Part shown: piece by piece, positions 54,133-63,836 of the stretch | How the letters are laid out: each line of letters opens with the position of its first letter | Position numbering within the stretch: the first letter of the stretch is position 1 | The notes under the pieces: generated by a model | What the model was told of the DNA's origin: nothing | What the model saw: only the letters and a program-made list of their open reading frames with translations | Database searches by the model: none | Made by a program: the position numbers and the translations under genes | Assembly: GCF_001042985.1 (NCBI RefSeq) | Contig: NZ_JYKY01000016.1 | Location: 1-64,000 of the forward strand | Source of the DNA: Pseudomonas lundensis | Lineage (GTDB): Bacteria > Pseudomonadota > Gammaproteobacteria > Pseudomonadales > Pseudomonadaceae | Length of the DNA: 64,000 nucleotides | Reading direction: 5' to 3'

Positions 54133-55005
54133 ATGAAACGTTTTCTTAGCATCGCCATGGCGTTGTGCATCGGTTTGACGATGAGTCTCGACGCAAATGC
54201 CAAGCGCTTCGGCGGCGGCAAAAGTTTTGGTTCGGCGCCTAGCCACCAGACTCGCCAAGCCGCTCCTGCCTCTCCAGCCGCAGCCCCTGCCTCTCCAGCC
54301 GCAGCCCCTGCCGCTGCTGGCGCAGCTGCCAAGGCCGGTGGTGCTTCACGCTGGCTTGGCCCTCTGGCCGGTATCGCTGCCGGCGGCCTGCTGGCTTCCA
54401 TGTTCATGGGCGACGGCTTCCAGGGCATGCAGATCTTCGACATCCTGATCATGGCGGTCATTGCGTTTGTGATCTTCCGCTTCATCGCCGCGCGTCGTCG
54501 CAAGCAACAAGCTGACCTGGCCCCGGCGGGTCACGCACCGATGCAGCGCGAAGCGTTCGACGCCAAGCCAGCCACTGCGTCGATCTTCGGTGGCGGTTCT
54601 TCTGCCGCGGCGCCACGCCCGGTCATCAACGCGCCCGCCTGGTTCAACGAGCAGAGCTTTTTGGAAGCCGCGCGCAACCATTTCCAGTCCTTGCAACAGC
54701 ATTGGGACGCTAACGAAATGGACAAGATCGCTGAGTTCGTGACTCCGCAAATGCTTGAATTCCTCAAGCGCGAGCGCGCTGATCTGGGTGATGGCTTCAA
54801 CTCGACGTACATCGACAACCTGACCGTTCAGCTGGACGGCCTGGACGATCGCGCCGATAAAACCATCGCCACACTGACGTTCAGCGGCCTCTCCAAAACC
54901 TCACGTTTTGATCAGGGTGAAGCCTTCAGCGAAAGCTGGAACATGGAACGCGTTCAAGGTGAAAACCAGCCTTGGCTTGTAGCCGGTATCCGTCAGAACG
55001 GCTGA
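54133..55005 (+). CDS. Tim44-like domain protein
   Basis: A 290-residue exported or membrane protein: signal sequence (1-25), Gly/Ala/Pro-rich stretch with a PASPAAA repeat (about 45-58), two hydrophobic segments (about 78-115), a linker, and a C-terminal Tim44/MRPL45-like domain (about 165-290: FLEAARNHFQSLQQHWDA, FVTPQMLEFLKRE). Homologues in proteobacteria are found widely with unclear role, possibly membrane-protein related. ATG at 54133 is preferred over 54118. Confidence 0.82.
   Translation: MKRFLSIAMALCIGLTMSLDANAKRFGGGKSFGSAPSHQTRQAAPASPAAAPASPAAAPAAAGAAAKAGGASRWLGPLAGIAAGGLLASMFMGDGFQGMQIFDILIMAVIAFVIFRFIAARRRKQQADLAPAGHAPMQREAFDAKPATASIFGGGSSAAAPRPVINAPAWFNEQSFLEAARNHFQSLQQHWDANEMDKIAEFVTPQMLEFLKRERADLGDGFNSTYIDNLTVQLDGLDDRADKTIATLTFSGLSKTSRFDQGEAFSESWNMERVQGENQPWLVAGIRQNG
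54265..54306 (+). repeat. 21-bp tandem repeat in Tim44-like gene
   Basis: Two identical 21-bp units (each encoding seven residues of the Pro/Ala/Ser stretch) with a partial third copy. In-frame, so copy-number change would only lengthen the linker. Confidence 0.75.
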
Positions 55006-55030
55006 TCGATTTCGCTTAACAGGTTGTAAC

Positions 55031-55058
55031 CAAAGCCCCGGACTTGTCCGGGGCTTTG
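55031..55058 (+). terminator. Tim44-like gene terminator
   Basis: CAAAGCCCCGGAC pairs with GTCCGGGGCTTTG around TT, followed by CATTTC. Strong stem, weak T-run. Confidence 0.75.
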
Positions 55059-55141
55059 CATTTCACGATTGCACTTATAACGAGCTACTGTATAAAGCGC
55101 GTCATATAAAACCGCGCCATTAGAGTATGAGGATTGAGGTC

Positions 55142-55549
55142 GTGGAAGAGATCATTGAACAATTGCGTGAGGCAAATGAACCCGTCCCGGTTCCTCTGGA
55201 ACTGCCTGACGAAGATTTGCTGGTGGAAATCGAAGAACAGCTGTTCATCGATATTCCCTTTGTTTTCCGAGAGTTTTTGCTGACGGTCAGCGACGTGGTG
55301 TATGGCAGCCTGGAACCGGTCACTGTGACCGACCCGCAATCGCATACCTACCTGCCTGACGTCGCGGCCAATGCATGGGATGCGGGCGTAGACCGCAGCC
55401 TGATCCCTATCTGTCAGGACGGCGACGACTACTACTGCGTCGAGGAAGACGGCACGGTCGTGCTGTGGTCCGCCGAAGAAGAGCTGGTTACCGAAGAGAC
55501 ATGGGAATCGGTCTGGCACTGGGCACGGGATGTCTGGCTGGAAAGCTGA
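55142..55549 (+). CDS. SMI1/KNR4 family protein
   Basis: A 135-residue acidic SUKH/SMI1 fold protein (EEIEQ..., IPFVFREFLLTVSD, CQDGDDYYCVEEDGTVVLW). SUKH proteins are often toxin immunity proteins, but this one stands alone and is conserved in pseudomonads, so a housekeeping role is more likely. Start GTG at 55142 (MEEIIEQL) is chosen by analogy with homologues; an ATG at 55127 gives five more residues and cannot be excluded. Confidence 0.75.
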   Translation: MEEIIEQLREANEPVPVPLELPDEDLLVEIEEQLFIDIPFVFREFLLTVSDVVYGSLEPVTVTDPQSHTYLPDVAANAWDAGVDRSLIPICQDGDDYYCVEEDGTVVLWSAEEELVTEETWESVWHWARDVWLES

Positions 55550-55567
55550 TACACCCGCCAGTTGCTT

Positions 55568-55634
55568 TGCAGGAGTGAGCGTGCGCGAGAGGGGCTGAGC
55601 ACCATCCCCATCACGAGGCAAGCTCGCTCCTGCA
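55568..55634. repeat. REP-like inverted repeat
   Basis: TGCAGGAGTGAGC (55568-55580) is mirrored by GCTCGCTCCTGCA (55622-55634), the common Pseudomonas intergenic repeat pattern (GGAG...AGCTCGCTCC). Lies between convergent SMI1 and antiporter genes. Confidence 0.7.
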
Positions 55635-55651
55635 GAAGATAAACCAGGCCG

Positions 55652-57412
55652 CTAGTGGCCCACATCCTTGTGGTTGTCGAGGGTTTCCAGCAAGGCCACT
55701 TGCATGCGCGTGTGAATGCGCACGAACCAGCGCCACAACACCGCCGCGACCCCGGCTGCAACCACCGCAATCACGATCAGCAGTTCATTGGTCGGCAAGA
55801 TACTGGCGGACAAGGCTGACAGCAGCAAGAAGATAACCAGCAACGATAGAATCGGGATCACTTCAGCAATCACGCGACGGACGCGCTGTGTGTGCCGCCC
55901 CGCCATCTCGGGTTTAACCCCCATCTCTGCCAAGAGCATCGACAGTGCCTTGAGTTTGCGATACGCCGCGATCAGAAACGGCAGCGACAGCAATAACGCG
56001 GCGCCCCAGATCAAGCCATGCTGCCAGCTCGATTTCATCACCCACCCCTGCAAATACACCGCAATGCGAGGGGCGAAATACCCCCCGGCAAAGAATATGG
56101 CCATCACCAGGGCCAGATTGACACCCACTTGCAGCAAGATCTTGCGAATCATCGCCGCCAACCGTGCCCCTTCGCCCTGGGGCTGAATACTGCTCAGCCA
56201 TTCGCCATAGAGCCCGAACACGCGCGACACCCGGTTGGGCATGATCTGCGCCAGCTTGAGCGAGAGCGGATCAGCGGCGCGAATCAAATACGGGGTCATC
56301 AGGGTGGTCAGCACCGACACAGCGACCGCTACGGGGTACAGGAAGCTGCTGGTGACCTGCAAGGTCATGCCCAGTGCCGCGATGATGAATGAAAACTCTC
56401 CGATCTGAGAGAGCCCCATCCCGACTCTCAGCGAGGTCCGTCCATCATTGCCTGCGATAAACGCACCCAAGCCACAGGACAACATCTTGCCCAGTACCAC
56501 CGCACAGGTAATGACGACTATTGGCAGAGCGTATTCCCACAAGATGGCAGGATCGAGCATCAAGCCGATGGCGACGAAAAAGATCGCACTGAAGAGGTCA
56601 CGCACCGGCTCGATCAGCCTTTCGATTTTCAGCAGCTGCCGGGATTCGGCCATGATTGCGCCGATCAAAAACGCCCCCAGCACCATGCTGTACTCCAGCT
56701 TGACCACGAGCAGACAGAAACCAAAACACAGCCCCAGCACGGTAATCAGCAGCATCTCATTGCTTTCAAACCGCGCTACATAAGCCAGTACCCGGGGTAC
56801 CAGCAAAATGCCAATGACCAATGCCACGATCATGAACAACGAGAGTTTGCCGACGGTCGAGAACACCTCTTCCGGGCTCACGCTGCCACTGACGGCGATG
56901 CTGGAAAGCAGGGCAATAATCCCGATGCCCAAAATGTCCTCGACGATCAGCACGCCAAAAATCAGCTGTGCGAACCGTTCGTTTTTCATTTTCAGGTCGT
57001 TCAGCGCCTTGACGATGATCGTGGTCGACGAAATAGCCAAAATGGCGCCGAGGAACAACGCGTCCATGGTGTTCCAGTCGAACCAGCGGCCGATCTCATA
57101 GCCGATCCAGATCATCAGGGTGATTTCCATGAACGCCGCGATAAACGCCGTGGCGCCCACTTTGAACAGTTTGCGCAGGCTGAACTCAAGCCCCAGGCAG
57201 AACATCAGGAATATCACCCCCAACTCCGCCAGCGTTTTGATGGTCTGTTCGTCGTGAATCAGGCCAAACGGTGGCGTATGCGGGCCAATGATGAAACCCG
57301 CCACGATGTACCCCAAGACCACGGGCTGCTTGAAACGGTGAAATAGAATGGTCACCACACCTGCGACCAGCATGATGACTGCCAGATCCTGAATAAAACT
57401 GATGGCATGCAT
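55652..57412 (-). CDS. CPA2-family cation:proton antiporter
   Basis: A 586-residue membrane protein with about 12-13 helices (YbaL/KefB-type). Monovalent cation/K+ efflux with proton exchange, at the inner membrane. Features: VLGYIVAGFIIGPHTPP, FCLGLEFSLRKL, SSTTIIVKAL, GFGLSQIGEFSFI-like GMGLSQIGEFSFI. It lacks the C-terminal Rossmann (TrkA-N) domain of KefB and YbaL. ATG at 57412 follows AAGGAGG exactly. Similar to PA5518 (from memory). Confidence 0.88.
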   Translation of the reverse strand: MHAISFIQDLAVIMLVAGVVTILFHRFKQPVVLGYIVAGFIIGPHTPPFGLIHDEQTIKTLAELGVIFLMFCLGLEFSLRKLFKVGATAFIAAFMEITLMIWIGYEIGRWFDWNTMDALFLGAILAISSTTIIVKALNDLKMKNERFAQLIFGVLIVEDILGIGIIALLSSIAVSGSVSPEEVFSTVGKLSLFMIVALVIGILLVPRVLAYVARFESNEMLLITVLGLCFGFCLLVVKLEYSMVLGAFLIGAIMAESRQLLKIERLIEPVRDLFSAIFFVAIGLMLDPAILWEYALPIVVITCAVVLGKMLSCGLGAFIAGNDGRTSLRVGMGLSQIGEFSFIIAALGMTLQVTSSFLYPVAVAVSVLTTLMTPYLIRAADPLSLKLAQIMPNRVSRVFGLYGEWLSSIQPQGEGARLAAMIRKILLQVGVNLALVMAIFFAGGYFAPRIAVYLQGWVMKSSWQHGLIWGAALLLSLPFLIAAYRKLKALSMLLAEMGVKPEMAGRHTQRVRRVIAEVIPILSLLVIFLLLSALSASILPTNELLIVIAVVAAGVAAVLWRWFVRIHTRMQVALLETLDNHKDVGH

Positions 57413-57701
57413 GACGTGTCGCCTCCTTGTGTGAGTGCTGTCCGGAAACAAAACGACAGACACAGAGGATTACTCTGTGCGTAGCGGACGCTTGAAGTGT
57501 AGGAAATACCCGGGAAACGGGCGTTTGCAGGTTAACACCGGGATTTACCGCAGAAAGGCAGCGCAATATGTGGAAACATGTGCGCCAGAGCGTGACGGCA
57601 GCCCGTGCGGCAGCGTCCCGTTGTTGAAGCTTTCAAAAACGCGAAAAGTATCCACAGAGATACCTTTTTCACTGCTGCAACATTACCGCGAGCCTGCTGC
57701 T

Positions 57702-58187
57702 ATGGAACCCGGAAACGCCCAACTGTCGATGACGGTCTTGATGACCCCGGACATGGCCAATTTTTCTGGCAATGTTCACGGCGGAACCCTGCTCAAGTAC
57801 CTCGACGAAGTCGCCTACGCCTGTGCCAGCCGCTATGCCGGGCGCTATGTCGTGACCCTGTCAGTCGATCAGGTAATTTTTCGCGAGCCGGTGCATGTCG
57901 GTGAGCTGGTGACCTTTCTGGCCTCGGTCAACTACACCGGCACCACGTCGATGGAAGTGGGGATCAAGGTCGTCACTGAAAACATCCGTGAGCGCTCCGT
58001 GCGTCACACCAACAGCTGCTTCTTCACCATGGTGGCGGTGGACGATGATCGTAAGCCGGCGGCTGTACCGCCTTTACAGCCCGTTAACAGCGAAGACAAA
58101 CGTCGCTTTATCCAGGGCAAACAGCGTCGCCAGATCCGACAGGAACTGGAAAAACGCTATCAGGAATTGAAAGACGAGACGCTGTAA
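57702..58187 (+). CDS. acyl-CoA thioesterase (hot-dog fold)
   Basis: A 161-residue acyl-CoA hydrolase of the BACH/YciA type: NFSGNVHGGTLLKYLDEVAYACASRY split as GNVHGGTLLKYLDEV and ACASRY, with the catalytic Asp/Glu-helix; C-terminal Lys/Arg-rich tail. ATG at 57702 is chosen; the frame extends upstream without sensible protein. Divergent from the antiporter, with a 289-bp gap (57413-57701) in which I see nothing notable. Confidence 0.88.
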   Translation: MEPGNAQLSMTVLMTPDMANFSGNVHGGTLLKYLDEVAYACASRYAGRYVVTLSVDQVIFREPVHVGELVTFLASVNYTGTTSMEVGIKVVTENIRERSVRHTNSCFFTMVAVDDDRKPAAVPPLQPVNSEDKRRFIQGKQRRQIRQELEKRYQELKDETL

Positions 58188-58194
58188 ACCTCAG

Positions 58195-58275
58195 CCGCTC
58201 CTGTAGGAGCACGCGTACTGGCGATTCAGCCCATTCCGTCATTTTTGAATGACCGGGAAGGTTTTATCGCCAGCA
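58195..58275. repeat. REP-like remnant
   Basis: GCTCCTGTAGGAGC (58197-58210) plus flanking CTGGCGAT...ATCGCCAG (about 58218 and 58266) match a common Pseudomonas extragenic pattern, between convergent thioesterase and pdxY. Confidence 0.5.
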
Positions 58276-58283
58276 AACGGGGT

Positions 58284-59156
58284 TTACAGGTGGATCGGCA
58301 TCGCCTCAAACCGCACTCGCGGGTGAGCAATACGGTCCTGGGCACGCACCAGTTGCAGTTCGTAGCTGGTGCACGCCTGGGTTTCCAGCAGCACTTCATG
58401 CACGGCCGAAGCGGCAAATTCGAACGCGGCGACCAGGCTGTCTCCCAGCAATACCCGCGCCAGGAACAAGCCGGACGTCAAATCGCCCACACCGACGGGC
58501 TGACGGGGAAACGCCAGTAACGGGCGGCGCAGGTGCCAATTGCCTTCAGGGGTGACCAGCAGCATTTCGAAACTTTCTTCCGGCTTGCCAGGGTAGGACA
58601 AGTGCTTGACCAGAACGGCCTTGGGGCCGCGTGCCAACAGGCTGCGCGCCATCGCCAGGCAATCGAACAGCGACTGCGGGTGACGACCACAGAAGCTGTC
58701 CAGCTCCAACTGGTTGGGGCACAGAAAGTCGGCCACGGCGGCCGCTTCATTCAGCAAAAAATCACTGACTTCGTACGGCACAATGCAGCCTTTCTCCGGG
58801 TGCCCCATGACCGGGTCGCACAGGTACAGCGCGTTGGGGTTAACGGCCTTGATCCGCGCGACCCCACTGAGAATGGCTCGCCCTTGCGCAGCGCTGCCCA
58901 AATAACCGGATAACACGGCGTCGCAGTTGCCCAGCTCACCGATGGCGGCAATCCCGTCAACCAACGCCGGAATTTGGTCCGGGGCCAGCACTTCGCCAGC
59001 CCATTGGCCATACTGAGTGTGGTTTGAGAACTGCACGGTATTCAAAGGCCATACATTGACGCCCACGCGCTGCATGGGAAAAACGGCCGCGCTGTTGCCG
59101 GCATGGCCGAAAACCACGTGGGATTGGATGGCGAGTAAGTGAGGCGTACGTTTCAT
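58284..59156 (-). CDS. pdxY: pyridoxal kinase
   Basis: PfkB/ribokinase-like kinase of 290 residues that phosphorylates pyridoxal to PLP in the salvage pathway. Motifs: [21 protein letters not shown] (parts: [14 protein letters not shown]), [13 protein letters not shown] and the C-terminal [12 protein letters not shown] with catalytic Asp. ATG at 59156 chosen; upstream frame to 59312 has no family similarity. Confidence 0.93.
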   Translation of the reverse strand: MKRTPHLLAIQSHVVFGHAGNSAAVFPMQRVGVNVWPLNTVQFSNHTQYGQWAGEVLAPDQIPALVDGIAAIGELGNCDAVLSGYLGSAAQGRAILSGVARIKAVNPNALYLCDPVMGHPEKGCIVPYEVSDFLLNEAAAVADFLCPNQLELDSFCGRHPQSLFDCLAMARSLLARGPKAVLVKHLSYPGKPEESFEMLLVTPEGNWHLRRPLLAFPRQPVGVGDLTSGLFLARVLLGDSLVAAFEFAASAVHEVLLETQACTSYELQLVRAQDRIAHPRVRFEAMPIHL

Positions 59157-59269
59157 GCCGGCTTCCAGACTGCGTGTGGATTCAAGCCACGCAGTATGCG
59201 ACGAAAAGCAACCTGTACGACAGGCTGAAGACGCAGTTAAGCTGAGCCCACTCTGTTGGAGCACATGTG

Positions 59270-59677
59270 ATGCTGACCCTTGGAAATATGTTTGTGCTGA
59301 TGTTATTGGCAACAGGCGCTGCCTGGCTGTGGCACAACCACGGCATGCGCGAGCGGGCGCTGGAGCGCGTCAAACAGCACTGCAACAAACTCGACATCGA
59401 GTTACTCGATGAAAACGTGGCCCTGAAGAAGATCGCCTTTATCCCGGACGCCAAGGGCAATCGCCGCCTGGCCCGTGTGTATAACTTTGAATTCACCGTC
59501 ACCGGTGATCAGCGCCATGCGGGCACCATCACTCAATTTGGAGCCCACAGCGCCAAAATTGAACTGGCCCCCTACCCGTTCAAGGCTGAACCAGAGCCTG
59601 AACAGCGCGATATCCCCAGCGCTCAAGTCATCGAACTGAGCCAATGGCGCCAGCAACACACCAAACCCCGCCAATAG
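59270..59677 (+). CDS. DUF3301 family protein
   Basis: A 135-residue protein with one N-terminal membrane anchor (about 3-22) and a soluble part whose motif [12 protein letters not shown] and [20 protein letters not shown] defines DUF3301. ATG at 59270 follows TTGGAG. Function unknown; common in gammaproteobacteria. Confidence 0.85.
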   Translation: MLTLGNMFVLMLLATGAAWLWHNHGMRERALERVKQHCNKLDIELLDENVALKKIAFIPDAKGNRRLARVYNFEFTVTGDQRHAGTITQFGAHSAKIELAPYPFKAEPEPEQRDIPSAQVIELSQWRQQHTKPRQ

Positions 59678-59746
59678 TGCCGAACCCGGGAGAAACTTGA
59701 TCCTCTCCTGGGACGCGGCAACCTTCTCTACGCTTTTTAGGCGACC

Positions 59747-59755
59747 TGTGGATAA
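59747..59755 (-). other. isolated DnaA-box 9-mer
   Basis: TGTGGATAA on the plus strand (TTATCCACA on the minus) in the 218-bp gap 59678-59895. A single match in an intergenic region is expected occasionally; recorded because the same 9-mer recurs at 39295 and 39341. Confidence 0.25.
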
Positions 59756-59895
59756 CTTTCTTGCAGATTGCACTAAAACGCCAGAAAACCCCTAAATAGA
59801 CGCTTTCCAGTGGATATTTTCAGCTCAACTTTTCGCAATCAGCACAAATTGTAGGACAACTTTACCAGTACAGATTGGCACTTTTCAGAGGAAAC

Positions 59896-60864
59896 TCAGT
59901 GCGAAAGGCATTGTTGCAGGCCTTCTGTCAGGGCATTCAGGTCCTGCGGGGCGTCGAAGATCAGTTCAATACGTGAATCTTTGCGCCATTCAGCGTTTTT
60001 CCAGGGTTCCAGCCGATTTTTCAGCGAATTTGAGGACATCCAGCCCGCAGACCCATGAACAACCAGCTTTGCACGCAGCCAATTCAGGCCTTCAAGCCAT
60101 CGGTTCAGCGCTTGCAGATCAAACTGGCGCGAGGGATGCCATTTCCAGCCGGCACTCCACCCTTCAGGCTGCTGACTGAACACCATAATGGGCGTCTCAG
60201 GCCCGGAAAAAATACTGCCAAGTGAATTAAAATCCTTATAAATCAACGAGTTATCCACAGCATGAATATCGCTAATAGTGGCTACAGGCAGCGTATTTAG
60301 CGGGATGTAGCCCTGTTCGGTCCATAGCAGAGGGCACTTTGGCAGGCATGATGCAATCTGCTCACGTTGCTCTTTTTCCACACTATTAGATTTATTCATG
60401 ACCAATAAACCGGCCATTTCCAGGGCTTCGCGCTGGCTTTGCGGCAAGGGTTTTCCCTGAGCGAGCGCTTCGGTATCCAGAACCATGACGCAGGGTTGTA
60501 ACGCCAAAACACCCAGCCAGGGCGTCACGCTTAACTGCTGGAGGATGCGCGCGGGATGGCCAAGGCCAGAGGGTTCGATGAACAGGCGGTCGGGTTTTGC
60601 CTTGCGTAAAAGGCGGCTCAAGCCAATTTGAAAAGGCGCACCGTTCACGCAACACACGCACCCGCCCGCCACTTCAGCGATCGCGATTTGATCATCTGCC
60701 GAACTCATCAAGGCCGCGTCGATACCGATTTGCCCGAACTCATTCACCAAAACCGCCCATCGTTCGTGTGCAGGCTTCTGTGCCATCAGGTGCTGAATCA
60801 GACTGGTTTTACCTGCACCGAGCGGCCCGGCGATCACATGAGTAGGAATGTTGTGCAACATCAT
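59896..60864 (-). CDS. COG0523 (CobW-like) GTPase
   Basis: A 322-residue putative metallochaperone GTPase. P-loop GPLGAGKTS (about 14-22), metal motif GGCVCCVNG (CxCC) about 68-76, and a guanine motif reading NKSN where NKxD is usual. Second COG0523 member of this cluster beside the ZigA-like gene and folE2, which places it in zinc-starvation response; the substitution of Asp by Asn may alter nucleotide specificity. Start may be either of two adjacent ATGs. Confidence 0.85.
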   Translation of the reverse strand: MMLHNIPTHVIAGPLGAGKTSLIQHLMAQKPAHERWAVLVNEFGQIGIDAALMSSADDQIAIAEVAGGCVCCVNGAPFQIGLSRLLRKAKPDRLFIEPSGLGHPARILQQLSVTPWLGVLALQPCVMVLDTEALAQGKPLPQSQREALEMAGLLVMNKSNSVEKEQREQIASCLPKCPLLWTEQGYIPLNTLPVATISDIHAVDNSLIYKDFNSLGSIFSGPETPIMVFSQQPEGWSAGWKWHPSRQFDLQALNRWLEGLNWLRAKLVVHGSAGWMSSNSLKNRLEPWKNAEWRKDSRIELIFDAPQDLNALTEGLQQCLSH

Positions 60865-60901
60865 CGCCCGCTTCTGTAGGAATCCAAGGCTGCAATATGC
60901 C

Positions 60902-61543
60902 TCAGGCGAGCCAGTCGAGGGTCAAAATCAGCCGTCGCTCCCCGGTTTTCAATGCCGGTGAACGATGGATCAAACCCGCCCCCTGATTGCCCTGCCACTT
61001 TTCGCCTTTAAGCAGCGCGACGTCTCCCGCGCTCATCTGCTGAATGAACGTCCTGTCGGGGCCCTCAGCCTGATCATTGCCTAAATGCTGACGATCCATC
61101 ACGCCTTCTTCTACCCACTCGCTGCCCGGCCCGGCATAAGTCGTCACCAGTCGTGCGGGCACATGGTCCACATGAAAGCGCGGACACATGGCTTTATCCA
61201 GGGCTCTGAGGCGCAGTCCAACGCGCTTGGCCCCAAGCAGGCACGCATAGGCACTGACTAGCCAGCAAACATCTGCCATGAAGCCCGTATAGCCTTCCAG
61301 GTCGCAGAATCGCTGCGCCAGCCCTTGCAGATTGGGCGGTGTATTTTCATCGGGTAATTCGAAGCTCAAGGCTTGCGCCAGGGGTTCATCGAGTGACAAC
61401 AACAGCGCACAGAAGTCTGCGATATGGACCGGCAATGCGCGTTGCCACACGGCCATGTTTACGCCTTCCTCGTGGATGCGCGTCAACACCTGCGGGGCTT
61501 TCCCCTGCGCATGTTGAATAAGGCGCGCGTCAGCCTTCATCAC
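60902..61543 (-). CDS. DUF1826 family protein
   Basis: A 213-residue protein containing [25 protein letters not shown] split as [12 protein letters not shown] and TYAGPGSEW, and IHRSPA: conserved His and Asp residues resembling a metal-dependent dioxygenase/cupin-like site. DUF1826 genes are repeatedly found in zinc-regulated COG0523 clusters. Overlaps the ZigA-like gene by 4 bp (ATGA), so they are coupled. Function unknown. Confidence 0.83.
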   Translation of the reverse strand: MMKADARLIQHAQGKAPQVLTRIHEEGVNMAVWQRALPVHIADFCALLLSLDEPLAQALSFELPDENTPPNLQGLAQRFCDLEGYTGFMADVCWLVSAYACLLGAKRVGLRLRALDKAMCPRFHVDHVPARLVTTYAGPGSEWVEEGVMDRQHLGNDQAEGPDRTFIQQMSAGDVALLKGEKWQGNQGAGLIHRSPALKTGERRLILTLDWLA

Positions 61544-62748
61544 GCGGCCACCTCGCTGTACCAGTCGCCAAATGGGTCGCTCAGCTGTAGCCAGGCTTCA
61601 GGGCCCATTGCGACTTCAGCATCGGTCAGCAAGCAAGCATCTAGTTCGACGGTGAGTGCGTTGAAGTCGATGTGCTGACCGATAAACACCAATTCCTGAC
61701 GACAATCTGCTGTCTCAGGAAGCCATTTTTTAAGGATTTCGGCGCGAGTTTCTGCATCTTCAGGCCATTGATCCTGGGGTACAAAACGCCACCAGCGACC
61801 CGCGTATCCATACCGCATCAGCCCCCCTGCCTGAGACCAGCTACCGGCCTCCTGGTACTTGCTCGCCAGCCAGAAAAAACCTTTGGAGCGCAGCAATTTA
61901 CCGTTGGTCCAGGGCCGGTCGATAACGTTAAAAAAACGCTCAGGGTGAAAAGGCCGAACCGCACGATAGACCGTCGAAGCGATGCCGTACTCCTGGGTTT
62001 CAGGTACATGTTCCCCGCGCATTTCTTTCAACCAGCCGGGCGACTGGGCGGCACGCTCAAAATCGAAACGGCGGGTATCGAGAATTTTTTTCAGCGCAAT
62101 TTCTCCCATCACCATTGGGAGAATTTCTGCTTCCGCGTTCAATCGCTGAAGGATGGCCTTTAGTTCTTCACGTTCGGCCCGGCTGATGAGATCAATCTTG
62201 CTGATCAAAATGACGTCTGCAAATTCGACCTGTTCGATCAGCAAGTCGGTGATTGAGCGCTCGTCGTCTTCTCCCAGGGTTTCACCGCGAGACGCCAACT
62301 GCTCGGCGGCCTGAAAATCGCGCAGAAAGTTAAGCCCATCCACGACCGTCACCATGGTATCCAGACGTGCGATATCCGCCAGGCTTTGACCCGCGTCATC
62401 TCGAAAGGTGAATGTTTCAGCGACAGGCAAAGGCTCAGAAATGCCGGTGGATTCGATCAATAAATAATCGAAACGGCCTTCCTTGGCCAATTTGCTGACT
62501 TCCTCTAAAAGGTCTTCGCGCAAGGTGCAGCAGATACACCCATTGCTCAGTTCCACCAATTTTTCTTCCGCACGGTTCAGGGTGACATCGCGCTGAACCT
62601 CAGCTCCATCGATATTTATTTCACTCATGTCATTGACGATGACGGCCACGCGCAGATCGTCACGATTGCGCAAGATGTGATTCAACAGGGTGCTTTTGCC
62701 TGCACCGAGAAAACCTGACAGCACTGTTACGGGAAGACGTTTGGGCAT
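61540..62748 (-). CDS. zinc-regulated COG0523 GTPase (ZigA-like)
   Basis: A 402-residue GTPase of the zinc-chaperone branch of COG0523. P-loop GFLGAGKST (about 12-20), metal motif NGCICCTLR (CxCC), SKID guanine-type motif, and the C-terminal COG0523 domain (about 250-395, ending near [16 protein letters not shown]). First gene of the zinc cluster on the minus strand and divergent from folE2, as in P. aeruginosa PA5535/PA5539 neighbourhood (from memory). Confidence 0.9.
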   Translation of the reverse strand: MPKRLPVTVLSGFLGAGKSTLLNHILRNRDDLRVAVIVNDMSEINIDGAEVQRDVTLNRAEEKLVELSNGCICCTLREDLLEEVSKLAKEGRFDYLLIESTGISEPLPVAETFTFRDDAGQSLADIARLDTMVTVVDGLNFLRDFQAAEQLASRGETLGEDDERSITDLLIEQVEFADVILISKIDLISRAEREELKAILQRLNAEAEILPMVMGEIALKKILDTRRFDFERAAQSPGWLKEMRGEHVPETQEYGIASTVYRAVRPFHPERFFNVIDRPWTNGKLLRSKGFFWLASKYQEAGSWSQAGGLMRYGYAGRWWRFVPQDQWPEDAETRAEILKKWLPETADCRQELVFIGQHIDFNALTVELDACLLTDAEVAMGPEAWLQLSDPFGDWYSEVAA

Positions 62749-62819
62749 GGTGATTCCTCATCAGGGTGAGCAGGTCAAAACGCCCGCTTGTGAGAGCGAC
62801 CGACGCAAGCGACGCAATT

Positions 62820-62863
62820 GATACACTATAACAATACAAGGCTATAATTGTTACTGTGTAACA
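62820..62863. promoter_or_regulatory. candidate Zur-controlled divergent promoter
   Basis: AT-rich island between the ZigA-like gene and folE2. AACAAT...ATTGTT inverted repeat (62830-62852) and GTTAC-TGT-GTAAC (62850-62862). TATAAT at 62843-62848 would serve folE2. Zur is inferred from the gene content; the sites are not an obvious full match to the known Zur box. Confidence 0.5.
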
Positions 62864-62892
62864 CAAATGCGTTCCCGTAATGGAAAACACAC

Positions 62893-63786
62893 ATGACCTC
62901 TCTCACCCTGCCTGACATTGCCTCACAAACTGCGCTTCACGACATTCCCTTGGATTGGGTCGGCATGTGCGGCATTGCGCTGCCGGTTGTCATTAATGGG
63001 CAACGCTTAGCAGCGACAGCCGAAGCGGGGGTCAGCCTCGATGATGGCGAAGCGCGCGGAATTCACATGTCACGCTTATTTTTAGCGCTCGAAGTTTTAG
63101 ATTCGCAGGCCGTGAACCCCGCACTTTTGAAGAAAATTTTGCAGCGTTTTTTAGACTCGCATGACGACTTGTCCACATGCGCCTACCTGAATCTCAACAC
63201 TCAAATGCTCTTGAAGCGGCCGGCATTGATCAGCCCATTGAGTGGTTGGAAGAGTTATCCCGTGGAGATAAAAGCATCCCTGGAAAACGGAATGTTCCAC
63301 GTGGAACTAAATGTTGAAGTGGAATATTCATCAACGTGCCCCTGCTCAGCAGCCTTGGCACGACAACTCATCCAGCAGAAATTTGTCGATGACTACGCAA
63401 ATAAAACACTTCAGCACGCCGAGGTTTTAGCGTGGCTCGGCAGTACGCGAGGGATTGTAGCGACCCCCCATAGCCAGAGAAGTACAGCTCACTTGCAATT
63501 GCACATCCGCGAAGACGGAGACAATTTCCCTATTGAGCACGTCATTGATAAGGCCGAAAAGGCACTGGGCACCGCCGTACAAACCGCTGTGAAACGCGAG
63601 GACGAGCAAGCCTTCGCGTTAGCCAATGGACAGAATTTGATGTTTTGCGAGGATGCAGTGCGACGGTTGCATGTGGCACTGAAGTCCACTTCAGCGGTGA
63701 AAGGATTCAATCTGAAGGTGGTGCATGCAGAGAGTTTGCACAGCCATGATGCTGTAGCGAAGAGTCGTTGGAATTGGCGTAGGTAA
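62893..63786 (+). CDS. folE2: GTP cyclohydrolase I, FolE2 type
   Basis: A 297-residue FolE2: GTP to dihydroneopterin triphosphate for folate, using a metal other than zinc, so it replaces the zinc enzyme FolE when zinc is scarce. DWVGMCGIALPV N-terminus, YSSTCPCSAALARQL with the metal-binding Cys, and ALKSTSAVKGFNLKVVHAESLHSHDA at the C-terminus (parts). Divergent from the ZigA-like gene in a zinc-responsive cluster. Confidence 0.92.
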   Translation: MTSLTLPDIASQTALHDIPLDWVGMCGIALPVVINGQRLAATAEAGVSLDDGEARGIHMSRLFLALEVLDSQAVNPALLKKILQRFLDSHDDLSTCAYLNLNTQMLLKRPALISPLSGWKSYPVEIKASLENGMFHVELNVEVEYSSTCPCSAALARQLIQQKFVDDYANKTLQHAEVLAWLGSTRGIVATPHSQRSTAHLQLHIREDGDNFPIEHVIDKAEKALGTAVQTAVKREDEQAFALANGQNLMFCEDAVRRLHVALKSTSAVKGFNLKVVHAESLHSHDAVAKSRWNWRR

Positions 63787-63800
63787 GCATTGCAGTGTTA

Positions 63801-63828
63801 GCCGCGCGCTGACGGTGCAGCGCGCGGC
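63801..63828. terminator. hairpin between convergent folE2 and DUF3617 genes
   Basis: GCCGCGCGCTG (63801-63811) pairs with CAGCGCGCGGC (63818-63828) around ACGGTG; no T-run. Probable shared transcript end. Confidence 0.5.
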
Positions 63829-63836
63829 ATATCGCT

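Noticed and set aside
55142..55549. SMI1/KNR4 protein as an immunity gene of a polymorphic toxin
   Set aside because: No toxin, Rhs or secretion gene adjoins it, and its neighbours are housekeeping genes.
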